A stretch of DNA of 7,152 nucleotides from Blastococcus sp. (GTDB lineage Bacteria; Actinomycetota; Actinomycetes; Mycobacteriales; Geodermatophilaceae), in the NCBI GenBank assembly GCA_025963345.1, contig JAOPUS010000148.1:1-7152 (forward strand), written 5' to 3'. The translations under genes were made by a program, and so were the position numbers. Of the stretch, positions 1-5,679 are shown piece by piece. The notes below the pieces were generated by a model that worked only from the letters and a program-made list of their open reading frames with translations, was not told the origin of the DNA and made no database searches. The number at the start of each line of letters is the position of its first letter. Within the stretch, counting starts at the first letter, position 1.

Positions 1-21
1 GCATCGGTGGGCGCCGCGTGA
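1..21 (+). CDS. C-terminal end of upstream gene (possibly murI), partial
   Basis: The first frame reads six codons (A-S-V-G-A-A) and stops at a TGA at 19-21, overlapping the GTG start of the next gene as GTGA. Such a 4-base overlap is typical of translationally coupled operon genes. In Mycobacterium the gene before the Rv1339 homologue is murI (glutamate racemase), so murI is the likely identity. That is inference from gene order only; six residues cannot identify a protein. Confidence 0.3.
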   Translation, partial: ASVGAA

Positions 22-758
22 AGCTGACCGTCGTCGGCTGTTCCGGCAGCGGTCCGGGGCCGAAGTCGCCGGCCTCCAGCTACCTCGTCGAGCACGACGG
101 TTTCCGGCTGCTGCTCGACCTGGGCAACGGCGCCTTCGGCCCGCTGCAGGGCTATGTCGATCCGGCGAGCATCGACGCGGTGTTCCTCTCCCACCTGCAC
201 GCCGACCACTGCCTCGACGTCGCGCCATTCGTCGTGTGGCACCGCTACGCCGGGCCGAGGCCGCGGAGCCTGGTGCCGCTGTACGCGCCGGTCGGCGCCG
301 AGCGGCGGCTGGCGCTCGCCTACGACATGGACGGCGACGGGCTCACCGACGTGTTCGACTTCGTGCCGGTCGGGCCGGGCTCGTTCCCGCTGGGCCCGTT
401 CGAGGTCACGCTCGCCCGCACGGCACACCCGGTGGAGTGCTACGCGATCCGGCTGGCGGTCGACGGCCGGTCGCTGGTCTACACCGGCGACACCGGCCCG
501 TGTCCGCGCGTCGTCGATCTGGCCCGCGGGGCCGATGTGTTCCTGGCCGAGGCGGCGCACCCGCCCGGCCCGGACCTGCCGGGGGGACTGCACCTCACCG
601 GCCGGGAAGCCGGCGAGCACGCATCCGCGGCGGGCGTCGGCCGCCTGCTGCTGACGCACATCCCGGCCTGGGTCGATGAGATCGGCCAACTGTTCGCGGC
701 CAGTGCAGTCTTCCCCGAGACCGAGCTCGTCCGCTCGGGCGCCACCTACGAGATCTGA
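18..758 (+). CDS. MBL-fold metallohydrolase, Rv1339-like (cyclic nucleotide phosphodiesterase family)
   Basis: This 246-residue cytoplasmic protein has the metallo-beta-lactamase fold. The signature SHLHADH lies at residues 58-64 and supplies the metal-binding His59, His61, Asp63 and His64. Further ligands expected for the fold are His137 (TAHP), Asp158 (TGDTG) and His214 (LTHIP). The N-terminal VVGCSGSGPGP and the GDTGP motif closely match Mycobacterium tuberculosis Rv1339, a family reported to be an atypical phosphodiesterase that hydrolyses cAMP. The same murI-Rv1339-rph-rdgB neighbourhood supports orthology. The GTG start is preferred because it puts the first beta strand at residue 2 and overlaps an upstream stop as GTGA; a weak GGTGGG precedes it by six bases. 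Substrate specificity (cAMP or another phosphodiester) is inferred from the family. An RNase Z-like activity is the main alternative. Confidence 0.88.
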   Translation: MKLTVVGCSGSGPGPKSPASSYLVEHDGFRLLLDLGNGAFGPLQGYVDPASIDAVFLSHLHADHCLDVAPFVVWHRYAGPRPRSLVPLYAPVGAERRLALAYDMDGDGLTDVFDFVPVGPGSFPLGPFEVTLARTAHPVECYAIRLAVDGRSLVYTGDTGPCPRVVDLARGADVFLAEAAHPPGPDLPGGLHLTGREAGEHASAAGVGRLLLTHIPAWVDEIGQLFAASAVFPETELVRSGATYEI

Positions 759-766
759 GGACGGCG

Positions 767-1723
767 ATGGCCGAGGAGGAGCGGGACGGCGTCCGGCTGA
801 CCAACCTCGACCAGCCGCTGGGTGACGGCCTCGGCGTGACCAAGGGCGACCTGGTCGATCACCTGGACGCGTTCGCCGACCGGATCGTGCCCCTGCTGGC
901 CGGCCGGCCGCTGACGATCAAGCGGGTGCGGCCGGGGTCGGCGCCGTTCATGCAGAAGAACGTCTCCAAGGGGGCTCCGGACTGGGTGCGCACCGTGACC
1001 GTGTGGTCGGAGGCCGCGCACCGCGAGGTGCACCAGGTGCTCTGCGAGGACCGGCGGACCCTGCTGTGGCTGGCCAACCAGCGCGCGGTCGAGTACCACG
1101 TGCCGTTCCTGCGGGTCGGCGAGCACGAGCCGACCGGGCTCGTCCTCGACCTGGACCCGCCCGAGGGGGCCGACTTCTCGGCCGTCGTGGCCGCGGCCCG
1201 GCTGGTCCGCCGTGCGCTGGACGACGCGGGACTCTCCGCGGCGGTGAAGACGAGCGGCGCCAAGGGGCTGCACGTGGTCGTGCCGGTGCACGGCGCCCCG
1301 GCCGAGGACGTCGCGGCGGCGACCCGCGCCCTGGCCGCCCGCACCGAGCGACTCGACCCGGACGTCGCCACGACGGCCTACCTCAAGGAAGACCGCGGCG
1401 GCCGGGTCTTCGTCGACTCCACCCGGTCGGGCCAGGGCACGATCGTGGCGGCCTACAGCCCCCGCGTGCGCCCCGGCCTGCCGGTATCGGCGCCGGTGTC
1501 CTGGCAGTCGCTGGACGACGTGCGGCCGGGCGACGTCACCGTGACGACGGCGCGCGAGCTGCTGGGCCCCGACGACGTCTGGGCGGCGAGCCTGCCCGGG
1601 CCGCAGGAGCTGCCCGCCGACCTGGTCGCCGAGGGGCACACCATCCCGATCGCCCGGGTGCAGGCGATGCACGAGGGTCGCCGCCGGGCGAGGGCCAAGC
1701 GCGCGGAGGCCGGCAGCGACTGA
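767..1723 (+). CDS. LigD-type primase-polymerase domain protein (stand-alone PolDom / Prim-PolC-like)
   Basis: This 318-residue protein consists of the archaeo-eukaryotic primase-type polymerase domain found in LigD, without a ligase or nuclease domain. It opens with the family motif LTNLDQPL (11-18), followed by RVRPG...FMQKN (53-65). The catalytic metal-binding pair is Asp128 and Asp130 in DLDPP. KTSGAKGLH (161-169) is the nucleotide-binding motif, and the third acidic residue is Asp217 in VFVD; YSPR follows at 230-233. All catalytic residues are present. Such enzymes add rNTPs or dNTPs in end joining or short-gap repair. The long N-terminal motifs resemble the Rv3730c (Prim-PolC) subgroup rather than LigD fusions. 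The ATG lies 8 bases after the preceding stop, with a GAGGA site overlapping that stop, so it is probably co-transcribed with the phosphodiesterase-like gene. No Ku or ligase gene is visible nearby. Confidence 0.9.
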   Translation: MAEEERDGVRLTNLDQPLGDGLGVTKGDLVDHLDAFADRIVPLLAGRPLTIKRVRPGSAPFMQKNVSKGAPDWVRTVTVWSEAAHREVHQVLCEDRRTLLWLANQRAVEYHVPFLRVGEHEPTGLVLDLDPPEGADFSAVVAAARLVRRALDDAGLSAAVKTSGAKGLHVVVPVHGAPAEDVAAATRALAARTERLDPDVATTAYLKEDRGGRVFVDSTRSGQGTIVAAYSPRVRPGLPVSAPVSWQSLDDVRPGDVTVTTARELLGPDDVWAASLPGPQELPADLVAEGHTIPIARVQAMHEGRRRARAKRAEAGSD

Positions 1724-1731
1724 TCGCTGTC
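1712..1731 (+). terminator. Hairpin across the stop codon of the primase-polymerase gene
   Basis: An eight-pair stem (GGCAGCGA against TCGCTGTC, including one G-T wobble) closes a four-base CTGA loop that contains the TGA stop. Next to it is a second small hairpin, CCCC-ATGCC-GGGG at 1731-1743. No T-tract follows, so this is not a classical intrinsic terminator. Actinobacteria often use hairpins without a U-tract. The placement could end or attenuate transcription before the DUF4262 gene, or protect the 3' end of the message. Confidence 0.35.
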
Positions 1732-1804
1732 CCCATGCCGGGGCGCCGTCCACAGGATCGCCGGCCGGGCTCGTTCTGTCGGTGCTCCAGAGCAGGCTTC
1801 ACGC

Positions 1805-2290
1805 ATGACGCACGACCCGCAGACCATCGCCTGGCTGGACCAGGAGGACGCCCGCCTCGCGCAGCTCATCCGGGCCCACCAGTACGCCGTGCAGTACGTC
1901 GGCGCCGGCGAGGGGCCGGAGGAACCCGCCTTCGGTTACACCATCGGCCTGTTCGGGCTGGGTCACCCGGAGTGCGTCATCGCCGGGGTGGGACACGACA
2001 ACGCCCACGGGCTCCTCGGCCGGGTCGCCGAGGAGGTGGCGGACGGGCGCAACCTCGTGCCGGGAGAGCTGCTGTCGTGGCCGGACTGGGGCGGGCGTCT
2101 GGTCGTCGAGGTGCTGCCGAACCCCGGGGAGGTCGTGCTCGGGGCGAATCGGTTCTACGAGCGCCCGGCCGAGTACTCGGTGTCGGCCTTCCAGCTCACG
2201 TGGTGCCACTCCGACGGCACCTTCCCGTGGGACGCCGGCTGGCCGTGCGGGCCGGAGTGCCAGCCGCGGCCGGGGATGTGGCGGGCGTGA
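1805..2290 (+). CDS. DUF4262 domain-containing protein
   Basis: This 161-residue soluble protein matches the DUF4262 family. It has an N-terminal helix (residues 5-28), then the family's signature FGYTIGLFGLGHPE (43-56), a variable helical part with LVPGELLSWPDW (84-95), and a C-terminal AFQLTWCHSDGTFPWD (128-143). The function of DUF4262 is unknown, and nothing here assigns a reaction. It carries no signal peptide or membrane segment. An 81-base gap separates it from the polymerase gene, and a hairpin lies in that gap, so it may have its own promoter. I see no clear purine-rich ribosome binding site before the ATG, and an alternative start cannot be argued from the family. It converges with the peroxiredoxin gene, 18 bases away. 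Confidence 0.82.
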   Translation: MTHDPQTIAWLDQEDARLAQLIRAHQYAVQYVGAGEGPEEPAFGYTIGLFGLGHPECVIAGVGHDNAHGLLGRVAEEVADGRNLVPGELLSWPDWGGRLVVEVLPNPGEVVLGANRFYERPAEYSVSAFQLTWCHSDGTFPWDAGWPCGPECQPRPGMWRA

Positions 2291-2308
2291 GGTCGCCCGG
2301 CGCGCGGG

Positions 2309-2803
2309 TCAGCCCAGGCCGAGGTCGCGGCGCAGCTTGGCCACGTGACCGGTCGCCTTGACGTTGTAGGCGGCGCTCTCGATGCGTCCGTCGGCGTCCA
2401 CGATGAAGGTCGAGCGGATCACGCCGATGACCTCCTTGCCGTACAGCTTCTTCGGGCCGAACGCGCCGTAGGCCTTGAGGACCTGCTTGTCCGGATCGGA
2501 GACGAGCGTGATGTCGAGCTTCTCCTTGTCCCGGAACCGGAGCAGCTTGTCGGGGTCGTCGGGGGAGATGCCGATGATGTCCAGCCCCGCCTCGGCGAGG
2601 TCTCCCGCGGCGGCGGTGAAGTCGACGGCCTGGGTCGTGCAGCCCGGAGTCAGCGCCGCCGGGTAGCAGTACACGATGACGCGCCGTCCGCGGTAGGACG
2701 AGAGCGTCACCGGCTTGCCCTCGGCGTCGGGCAGCGTGAAGTCCGGCGCCGGGTCGCCGGGGGACAGGCGGACGGTTGCCGTGTCGGTGCCGCTGTCGGT
2801 CAT
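2309..2803 (-). CDS. bcp: Bcp/PrxQ-type peroxiredoxin without canonical resolving cysteine
   Basis: This peroxiredoxin of the Bcp (PrxQ) family reduces hydrogen peroxide and organic peroxides in the cytoplasm. With the chosen start it has 164 residues, normal for the family. Seen in order are DPAPDFTLPD (17-26), SYRGRRVIVY (36-45), and the active site TPGC, with the peroxidatic Cys at residue 55. GISPD (78-82), ITLVSDPD (98-105) and RSTFIVDADG (130-139) complete the thioredoxin fold. In E. coli Bcp the resolving Cys sits five residues after the peroxidatic one; here that position is Val60. The only other Cys is Cys46, where relatives usually have Phe (VYFYP). An ATG nine bases upstream (2812, adding M-P-V) is possible, but its AGG abuts the codon. 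The ATG at 2803 has AGGA eight bases ahead. The gene is last in a leftward run after yjbQ. Confidence 0.92.
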   Translation of the reverse strand: MTDSGTDTATVRLSPGDPAPDFTLPDAEGKPVTLSSYRGRRVIVYCYPAALTPGCTTQAVDFTAAAGDLAEAGLDIIGISPDDPDKLLRFRDKEKLDITLVSDPDKQVLKAYGAFGPKKLYGKEVIGVIRSTFIVDADGRIESAAYNVKATGHVAKLRRDLGLG

Positions 2804-2816
2804 GACCGGCATCCTG

Positions 2817-2843
2817 CCGTGCTCGCCGGACGGCCCGGCACGG
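2817..2843 (-). other. Inverted repeat in the yjbQ-bcp intergenic gap
   Basis: A perfect 6-base inverted repeat (CCGTGC at 2817-2822 and GCACGG at 2838-2843) with a 15-base GC-rich spacer lies just ahead of the bcp ribosome binding site on the - strand. In the transcript the hairpin would end one base before the GCAGGA region, so it might influence bcp translation or act as an mRNA processing point. In such GC-rich DNA a stem of this size can occur by chance. Confidence 0.25.
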
Positions 2844-2860
2844 GGGGAGGGCGTCTGGGT

Positions 2861-3265
2861 TCAGCCGGCGAGGAACGAGAAGCGGACGTGCCTCTGATGG
2901 TTGTCGGTGTTGGTGTCGACCAGGCAGATCCGTTGCCAGGTGCCCAGCTGCAGCAGCCCCTCGAGCACCGGCACGCTGGCGTGCGGCGGGATGAACGCCG
3001 GGACGACGTGGTCCCGGCCGTGCCCCGGGCTGCCGTGCCGGTGCCGCCAGCGGTCGTCGCGGGGGAGCAGCACGTCGAGCTGGGCCAGCAGGTCGTCGTC
3101 ACTACCGGCGCCGGTCTCCAGGACCGCGATCCCGGCCGTGGCGTGCGGCACGAAGACATGCAGCAGCCCGTCGGTCTCCTGCCGGACGAACTCGGCACAG
3201 TCGTCGGTCAGGTCCACCACCACCGGCACGCCCCCGGTCCGGACGGCGCGCAGTTCCGATCGCAT
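2861..3265 (-). CDS. YjbQ family protein (UPF0047, secondary thiamine-phosphate synthase family)
   Basis: This 134-residue single-domain protein has the compact YjbQ/UPF0047 fold. Visible family motifs are HVFVPHATAGIAVLE (36-50, with the conserved His41 and Glu50), GHGRDHV (81-87), PPHASVPV (93-100), and EGLLQLGTWQRI (102-113). The C-terminal VDTNTDNHQRHVRFSF strand is typical of the actinobacterial branch. E. coli YjbQ has weak thiamine-phosphate synthase activity, but the physiological role is not settled. The open frame extends 89 codons further upstream. I chose the ATG at 3265 because AGAGGA stands eight bases before it, homology begins right there, and the extension would overlap the membrane-protein gene and is arginine-rich shadow sequence. 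It sits 29 bases after the membrane-protein stop and 57 bases before the bcp start, so the three are probably one operon. Confidence 0.88.
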   Translation of the reverse strand: MRSELRAVRTGGVPVVVDLTDDCAEFVRQETDGLLHVFVPHATAGIAVLETGAGSDDDLLAQLDVLLPRDDRWRHRHGSPGHGRDHVVPAFIPPHASVPVLEGLLQLGTWQRICLVDTNTDNHQRHVRFSFLAG

Positions 3266-3294
3266 GGCGGTGATCCTCTCCGAGGGGGAGCGCC

Positions 3295-3963
3295 TCAGGC
3301 GAGGTGAGCCCAGACGACGGCGCCGACGCCGATGGTCAAGCTGACCGCGCCGACGACCAGCGTGCCCACCTGGGGAAGGCGTCGCTGGAAGACCGTGGCG
3401 ATACCGCCGAAGAACAGGGCGAGGGCGAGAAACACCGTGGAGAGGTCGAACCGGTCGCCCTTGTCGTCGGTGGCGACGGCGTTCTGGTACGCGCGGTCGG
3501 CCCGTTCCGTGAGGTCGTTCCCGACCCCCCACTCGTCGAGCCCGTACGGCGACCCGGCCTCGGTGTCGAACGGGTCGGTGATCTCGTCGCCCGTCGTGTC
3601 GTACCAGTCGACGGTGGCCGACAGGTTCTCGGAGAAGAAGTTCCCCCGGAAGGCGTCGGCGACGTCCGTCCGATCGGTCAGGAGCATCTCGGCGTACTGC
3701 AGGAACAGGGAGCGGTCGTAGTTGTACTGACCGGTCGCGTCCCCGTAGACGTCAGCGGCCTGGCTGGTCAGGGAGTTCGACTCGGCGTACCCCTTGATCG
3801 CGTCCCCGCCGTAGATCGCCGACCAGTAGGCGCTCCACGCCGTGGCCGTGGCTGCGAGACCCAGCAGGATCGCCGAGAGGATCTCCAGGCGGCGGCCGCT
3901 TCTCTCCGTCATCGCCGCGTTCTCGCCGGGGGCGGCAGGCGTGGCGTCGAACTCGGCGGTCAT
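3295..3963 (-). CDS. Three-helix membrane protein of unknown function
   Basis: I do not recognise a named family for this 222-residue protein. A charged, proline/alanine-rich N-terminus (1-26) precedes a first membrane helix at about 28-50 (LEILSAILLGLAATATAWSAY). A long polar segment (51-172) is rich in Asp, Tyr, Asn and Thr with no cysteine, and could form a helical domain. Two closely spaced helices follow at about 174-192 and 198-220, joined by the short positive loop QRRLPQ. By the positive-inside rule the N-terminus (RSGRR) and the QRRLP loop should be cytoplasmic, which would put the acidic middle domain outside. An AAGGA site lies six bases before the ATG, and the start is well supported. 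An internal Met18 is a weaker alternative. It is the first gene of the leftward run with yjbQ and bcp and diverges from rph. Confidence 0.85.
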   Translation of the reverse strand: MTAEFDATPAAPGENAAMTERSGRRLEILSAILLGLAATATAWSAYWSAIYGGDAIKGYAESNSLTSQAADVYGDATGQYNYDRSLFLQYAEMLLTDRTDVADAFRGNFFSENLSATVDWYDTTGDEITDPFDTEAGSPYGLDEWGVGNDLTERADRAYQNAVATDDKGDRFDLSTVFLALALFFGGIATVFQRRLPQVGTLVVGAVSLTIGVGAVVWAHLA

Positions 3964-4014
3964 CGGCCATCCTTGCAGGTCAGGCGGCCTCGGGCGGCAC
4001 GCGCGGCGTCGCGC

Positions 4015-4020
4015 AGCCTA
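4015..4020 (-). promoter_or_regulatory. Possible -10 box for the membrane protein-yjbQ-bcp run
   Basis: On the - strand TAGGCT fits the actinobacterial TANNNT -10 consensus and lies about 50 bases before the ATG at 3963, which would leave a short leader carrying the AAGGA site. No good -35 hexamer is seen at the expected distance, so this is a weak call based on position and consensus. Confidence 0.22.
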
Positions 4021-4073
4021 TGGGGTAACGGGGTCCCGGTGATCATCGCGACACGACGCGGCGGGCCGCGCAC

Positions 4074-4088
4074 TACTGTCGGCATACG
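4074..4088 (+). promoter_or_regulatory. Putative leaderless promoter of rph
   Basis: TACTGT at 4074-4079 matches the TANNNT -10 consensus and ends eight bases before the GTG start of rph. A transcript starting 7-9 bases after the box would begin at or within two bases of the start codon. No purine-rich ribosome binding site is present between the box and the GTG. Leaderless mRNAs starting at ATG or GTG are common in actinobacteria. No convincing -35 element is visible, which is usual for such promoters. Confidence 0.45.
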
Positions 4089-4816
4089 TGACCACGCCTC
4101 GCCCGGACGGCCGTGCGGCCGACCAGCTCCGCCCCGTGACCATCACCCGCAACTGGCTCGACCACGCCGAGGGGTCGGTGCTCGTCGAGTTCGGTCGTAC
4201 CCGCGTGCTCTGTGCGGCCAGCGTGACCGAGGGCGTGCCGCGCTGGCGCAAGGGCTCGGGCCTGGGCTGGGTGACCGCCGAGTACGCGATGCTGCCGCGG
4301 GCCACCCACACCCGGGGTGACCGCGAGTCGGTGAAGGGCCGCATCGGTGGCCGCACCCACGAGATCAGCCGGCTGATCGGCCGCTCGCTGCGCGCCTCGA
4401 TCGACCTCGCGGCCCTCGGCGAGAACAGCATCGCCATCGACTGCGACGTCCTGCAGGCCGACGGCGGCACCCGCACCGCGGCGATCACCGGCGCCTATGT
4501 GGCCCTCGCCGATGCCGTCACCTGGCTCGGCGCCCGCAAGAAGCTGGCCAAGCCGAACGCCATCGCCCAGTCGGTCGCGGCCGTCAGCGTCGGTGTGATC
4601 GACGGTGAGCCGCGGCTGGACCTCGCCTACGAGGAGGACGTGCGCGCCGGTACCGACATGAACGTGGTGTGCACCGGCGACGGGAACTTCGTGGAGGTGC
4701 AGGGCACCGCCGAGGGGGCGGTGTTCGACCGGAAGACCCTCGACGAGCTGCTGGACCTGGCCGTCGCCGGGTGCGCGGAGCTGACCCGGCTACAGGCCGC
4801 AGCCCTGGCGCGATGA
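4088..4816 (+). CDS. rph: Ribonuclease PH
   Basis: RNase PH is a phosphate-dependent 3'-5' exoribonuclease that trims tRNA precursors and other RNAs, working as a hexameric ring in the cytoplasm. At 242 residues it has the standard length. Diagnostic stretches are the N-terminal RPDGRAADQLRPV (5-17), VLCAASVTEGVPRW (40-53), EYAMLPRATHTR (65-76) and GGRTHEISRLIGRSLRA (87-103, with phosphate-contacting Arg89). DCDVLQADGGTRTAAITGA (118-136) supplies the GGTRT phosphate loop, and DLAYEEDVRAGTDMN (178-192) carries the catalytic and metal-binding aspartates Asp184 and Asp190. All key residues are intact. The GTG start gives the usual N-terminus (R-DGR-D-LRP) and lies directly behind a -10-like box. 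Its stop overlaps the ATG of rdgB as ATGA, so the two are translationally coupled, as in many bacteria. Confidence 0.97.
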   Translation: MTTPRPDGRAADQLRPVTITRNWLDHAEGSVLVEFGRTRVLCAASVTEGVPRWRKGSGLGWVTAEYAMLPRATHTRGDRESVKGRIGGRTHEISRLIGRSLRASIDLAALGENSIAIDCDVLQADGGTRTAAITGAYVALADAVTWLGARKKLAKPNAIAQSVAAVSVGVIDGEPRLDLAYEEDVRAGTDMNVVCTGDGNFVEVQGTAEGAVFDRKTLDELLDLAVAGCAELTRLQAAALAR

Positions 4817-5421
4817 CGAAGCTGCTCCTGGCCACCCGGAACGCGGGCAAGCTCGCGGAGCTGCAGCGGCTGCTCCAGACCGCCGTGCCCGGGGTCGAGG
4901 TCATCGGCCTGCGCGACGTCGACGAGTACCCGGAGGCGCCCGAGACCGGGGCGACGTTCGCCGAGAACGCGCTGCTGAAGGCGCGTGAGGCGGTGCGCTA
5001 CACGGGTCTGCCGGCCGTGGCCGACGACTCCGGGCTGGCCGTCGACGCGCTCAACGGGATGCCCGGGGTGCTCTCGGCGCGGTGGTCGGGCCGGCACGGG
5101 GACGACGACGGGAACACCGCGCTGCTGCTGGGGCAGATCGCCGACGTGCCCGACGAGCGGAGGGGCGCGGCGTTCGTCTGTGCGGCCGCCCTCGTGACGC
5201 CCGACGGCACCGAACGGGTGCTCGAGCGGCAGTGGCGGGGCAGCGTGGTCCGCGAGAAGCGCGGCACCAACGGGTTCGGCTACGACCCCGTGTTCGTGCC
5301 CGAGGGGCTCGAGGTCACCTCGGCGGAGCTGGCTCCGGAGGAGAAGGACGCGCGCAGCCACCGCGGCCAGGCGTTCGCTGCGCTGGTGCCGGTGCTCGCC
5401 GAGGTCCTCCGGGCCGGCTGA
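4813..5421 (+). CDS. rdgB: RdgB/HAM1 family XTP/dITP diphosphatase
   Basis: This 202-residue enzyme hydrolyses XTP, ITP and dITP to monophosphates plus pyrophosphate, keeping deaminated purines out of DNA and RNA. The family signatures are complete: LLATRNAGK (5-13) binding triphosphate, ETGATFAENALLKA (44-57), the catalytic ADDSGLAVDAL (70-80, with Asp71/Asp72), GTNGFGYDPVF (151-161) forming the base pocket, and the C-terminal SHRGQA (182-187). I chose the ATG at 4813 because it makes an ATGA overlap with rph and starts right at the first beta strand. The frame is open 48 codons further upstream, but that extension lies inside rph and is arginine-rich. No strong ribosome binding site is visible, which agrees with coupling to rph. 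The gene ends only 3 bases before the convergent 84-residue gene. Confidence 0.96.
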   Translation: MTKLLLATRNAGKLAELQRLLQTAVPGVEVIGLRDVDEYPEAPETGATFAENALLKAREAVRYTGLPAVADDSGLAVDALNGMPGVLSARWSGRHGDDDGNTALLLGQIADVPDERRGAAFVCAAALVTPDGTERVLERQWRGSVVREKRGTNGFGYDPVFVPEGLEVTSAELAPEEKDARSHRGQAFAALVPVLAEVLRAG

Positions 5422-5424
5422 CGC

Positions 5425-5679
5425 TCAGTACTGCCCGAAGCCCAGCCAGTTGAAGGCGTCGGCCTCGTCGCGGCGCGGGTCGTGCAGCCCCCGGCTCCAC
5501 GCCGGCTCGGCGTGCCGCCCCGCGCGGGTGAGGTCCTCGGGGGTGGCGATCCGCACCGGGCCGGGAACCTCCGGCGCGAGGTGCCGGCCGCCGGGCCGGA
5601 CGGTGGGTGTGGGGTGCACGACGGCGTCGCGGGCGATGGCCGCCAGCAGCCAGGTGGCCGACGAGGCAGAGCTGGTCAT
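5425..5679 (-). CDS. Small protein of unknown function, coupled to the methyltransferase gene
   Basis: I do not recognise this 84-residue protein. Its ATG overlaps the stop of the methyltransferase gene as ATGA, which is the best evidence that it is translated; no separate ribosome binding site is seen. The N-terminal 20 residues (MTSSASSATWLLAAIARDAV) look like an amphipathic helix rather than a membrane helix or signal peptide. Then comes a proline-rich middle (HPTPTVRPGG...PEVPGP, 22-41), a possible helix from PEDLTRAG, and a tail with DPRRDEADAFNWLGFGQY that is rich in aromatic residues. It contains no cysteine. The opposite-strand readings are poor proteins. It converges on rdgB with 3 bases between the stops, so the two transcripts must end within or beyond each other's coding region. 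Confidence 0.55.
   Translation of the reverse strand: MTSSASSATWLLAAIARDAVVHPTPTVRPGGRHLAPEVPGPVRIATPEDLTRAGRHAEPAWSRGLHDPRRDEADAFNWLGFGQY

Noticed and set aside
746..1753. Long - strand frame opposite the primase-polymerase gene (335 codons)
   Set aside because: Arginine/glycine/valine-rich antisense shadow of a well-identified gene in GC-rich DNA.
2295..2309. GCCCG-GCGCG-CGGGT hairpin between the DUF4262 and bcp stops as a terminator
   Set aside because: Only four strong pairs and no T-tract on either strand; expected by chance at this GC content.
1003..2361. + strand 452-codon frame across the polymerase and DUF4262 genes
   Set aside because: Arg/Gly/Ala-rich shadow in a second frame; both overlapped genes have clear families.
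3304..4320. + strand 338-codon frame opposite the membrane protein and into rph
   Set aside because: Runs antisense to a gene with a good ribosome binding site and out of frame with rph; composition is shadow-like.
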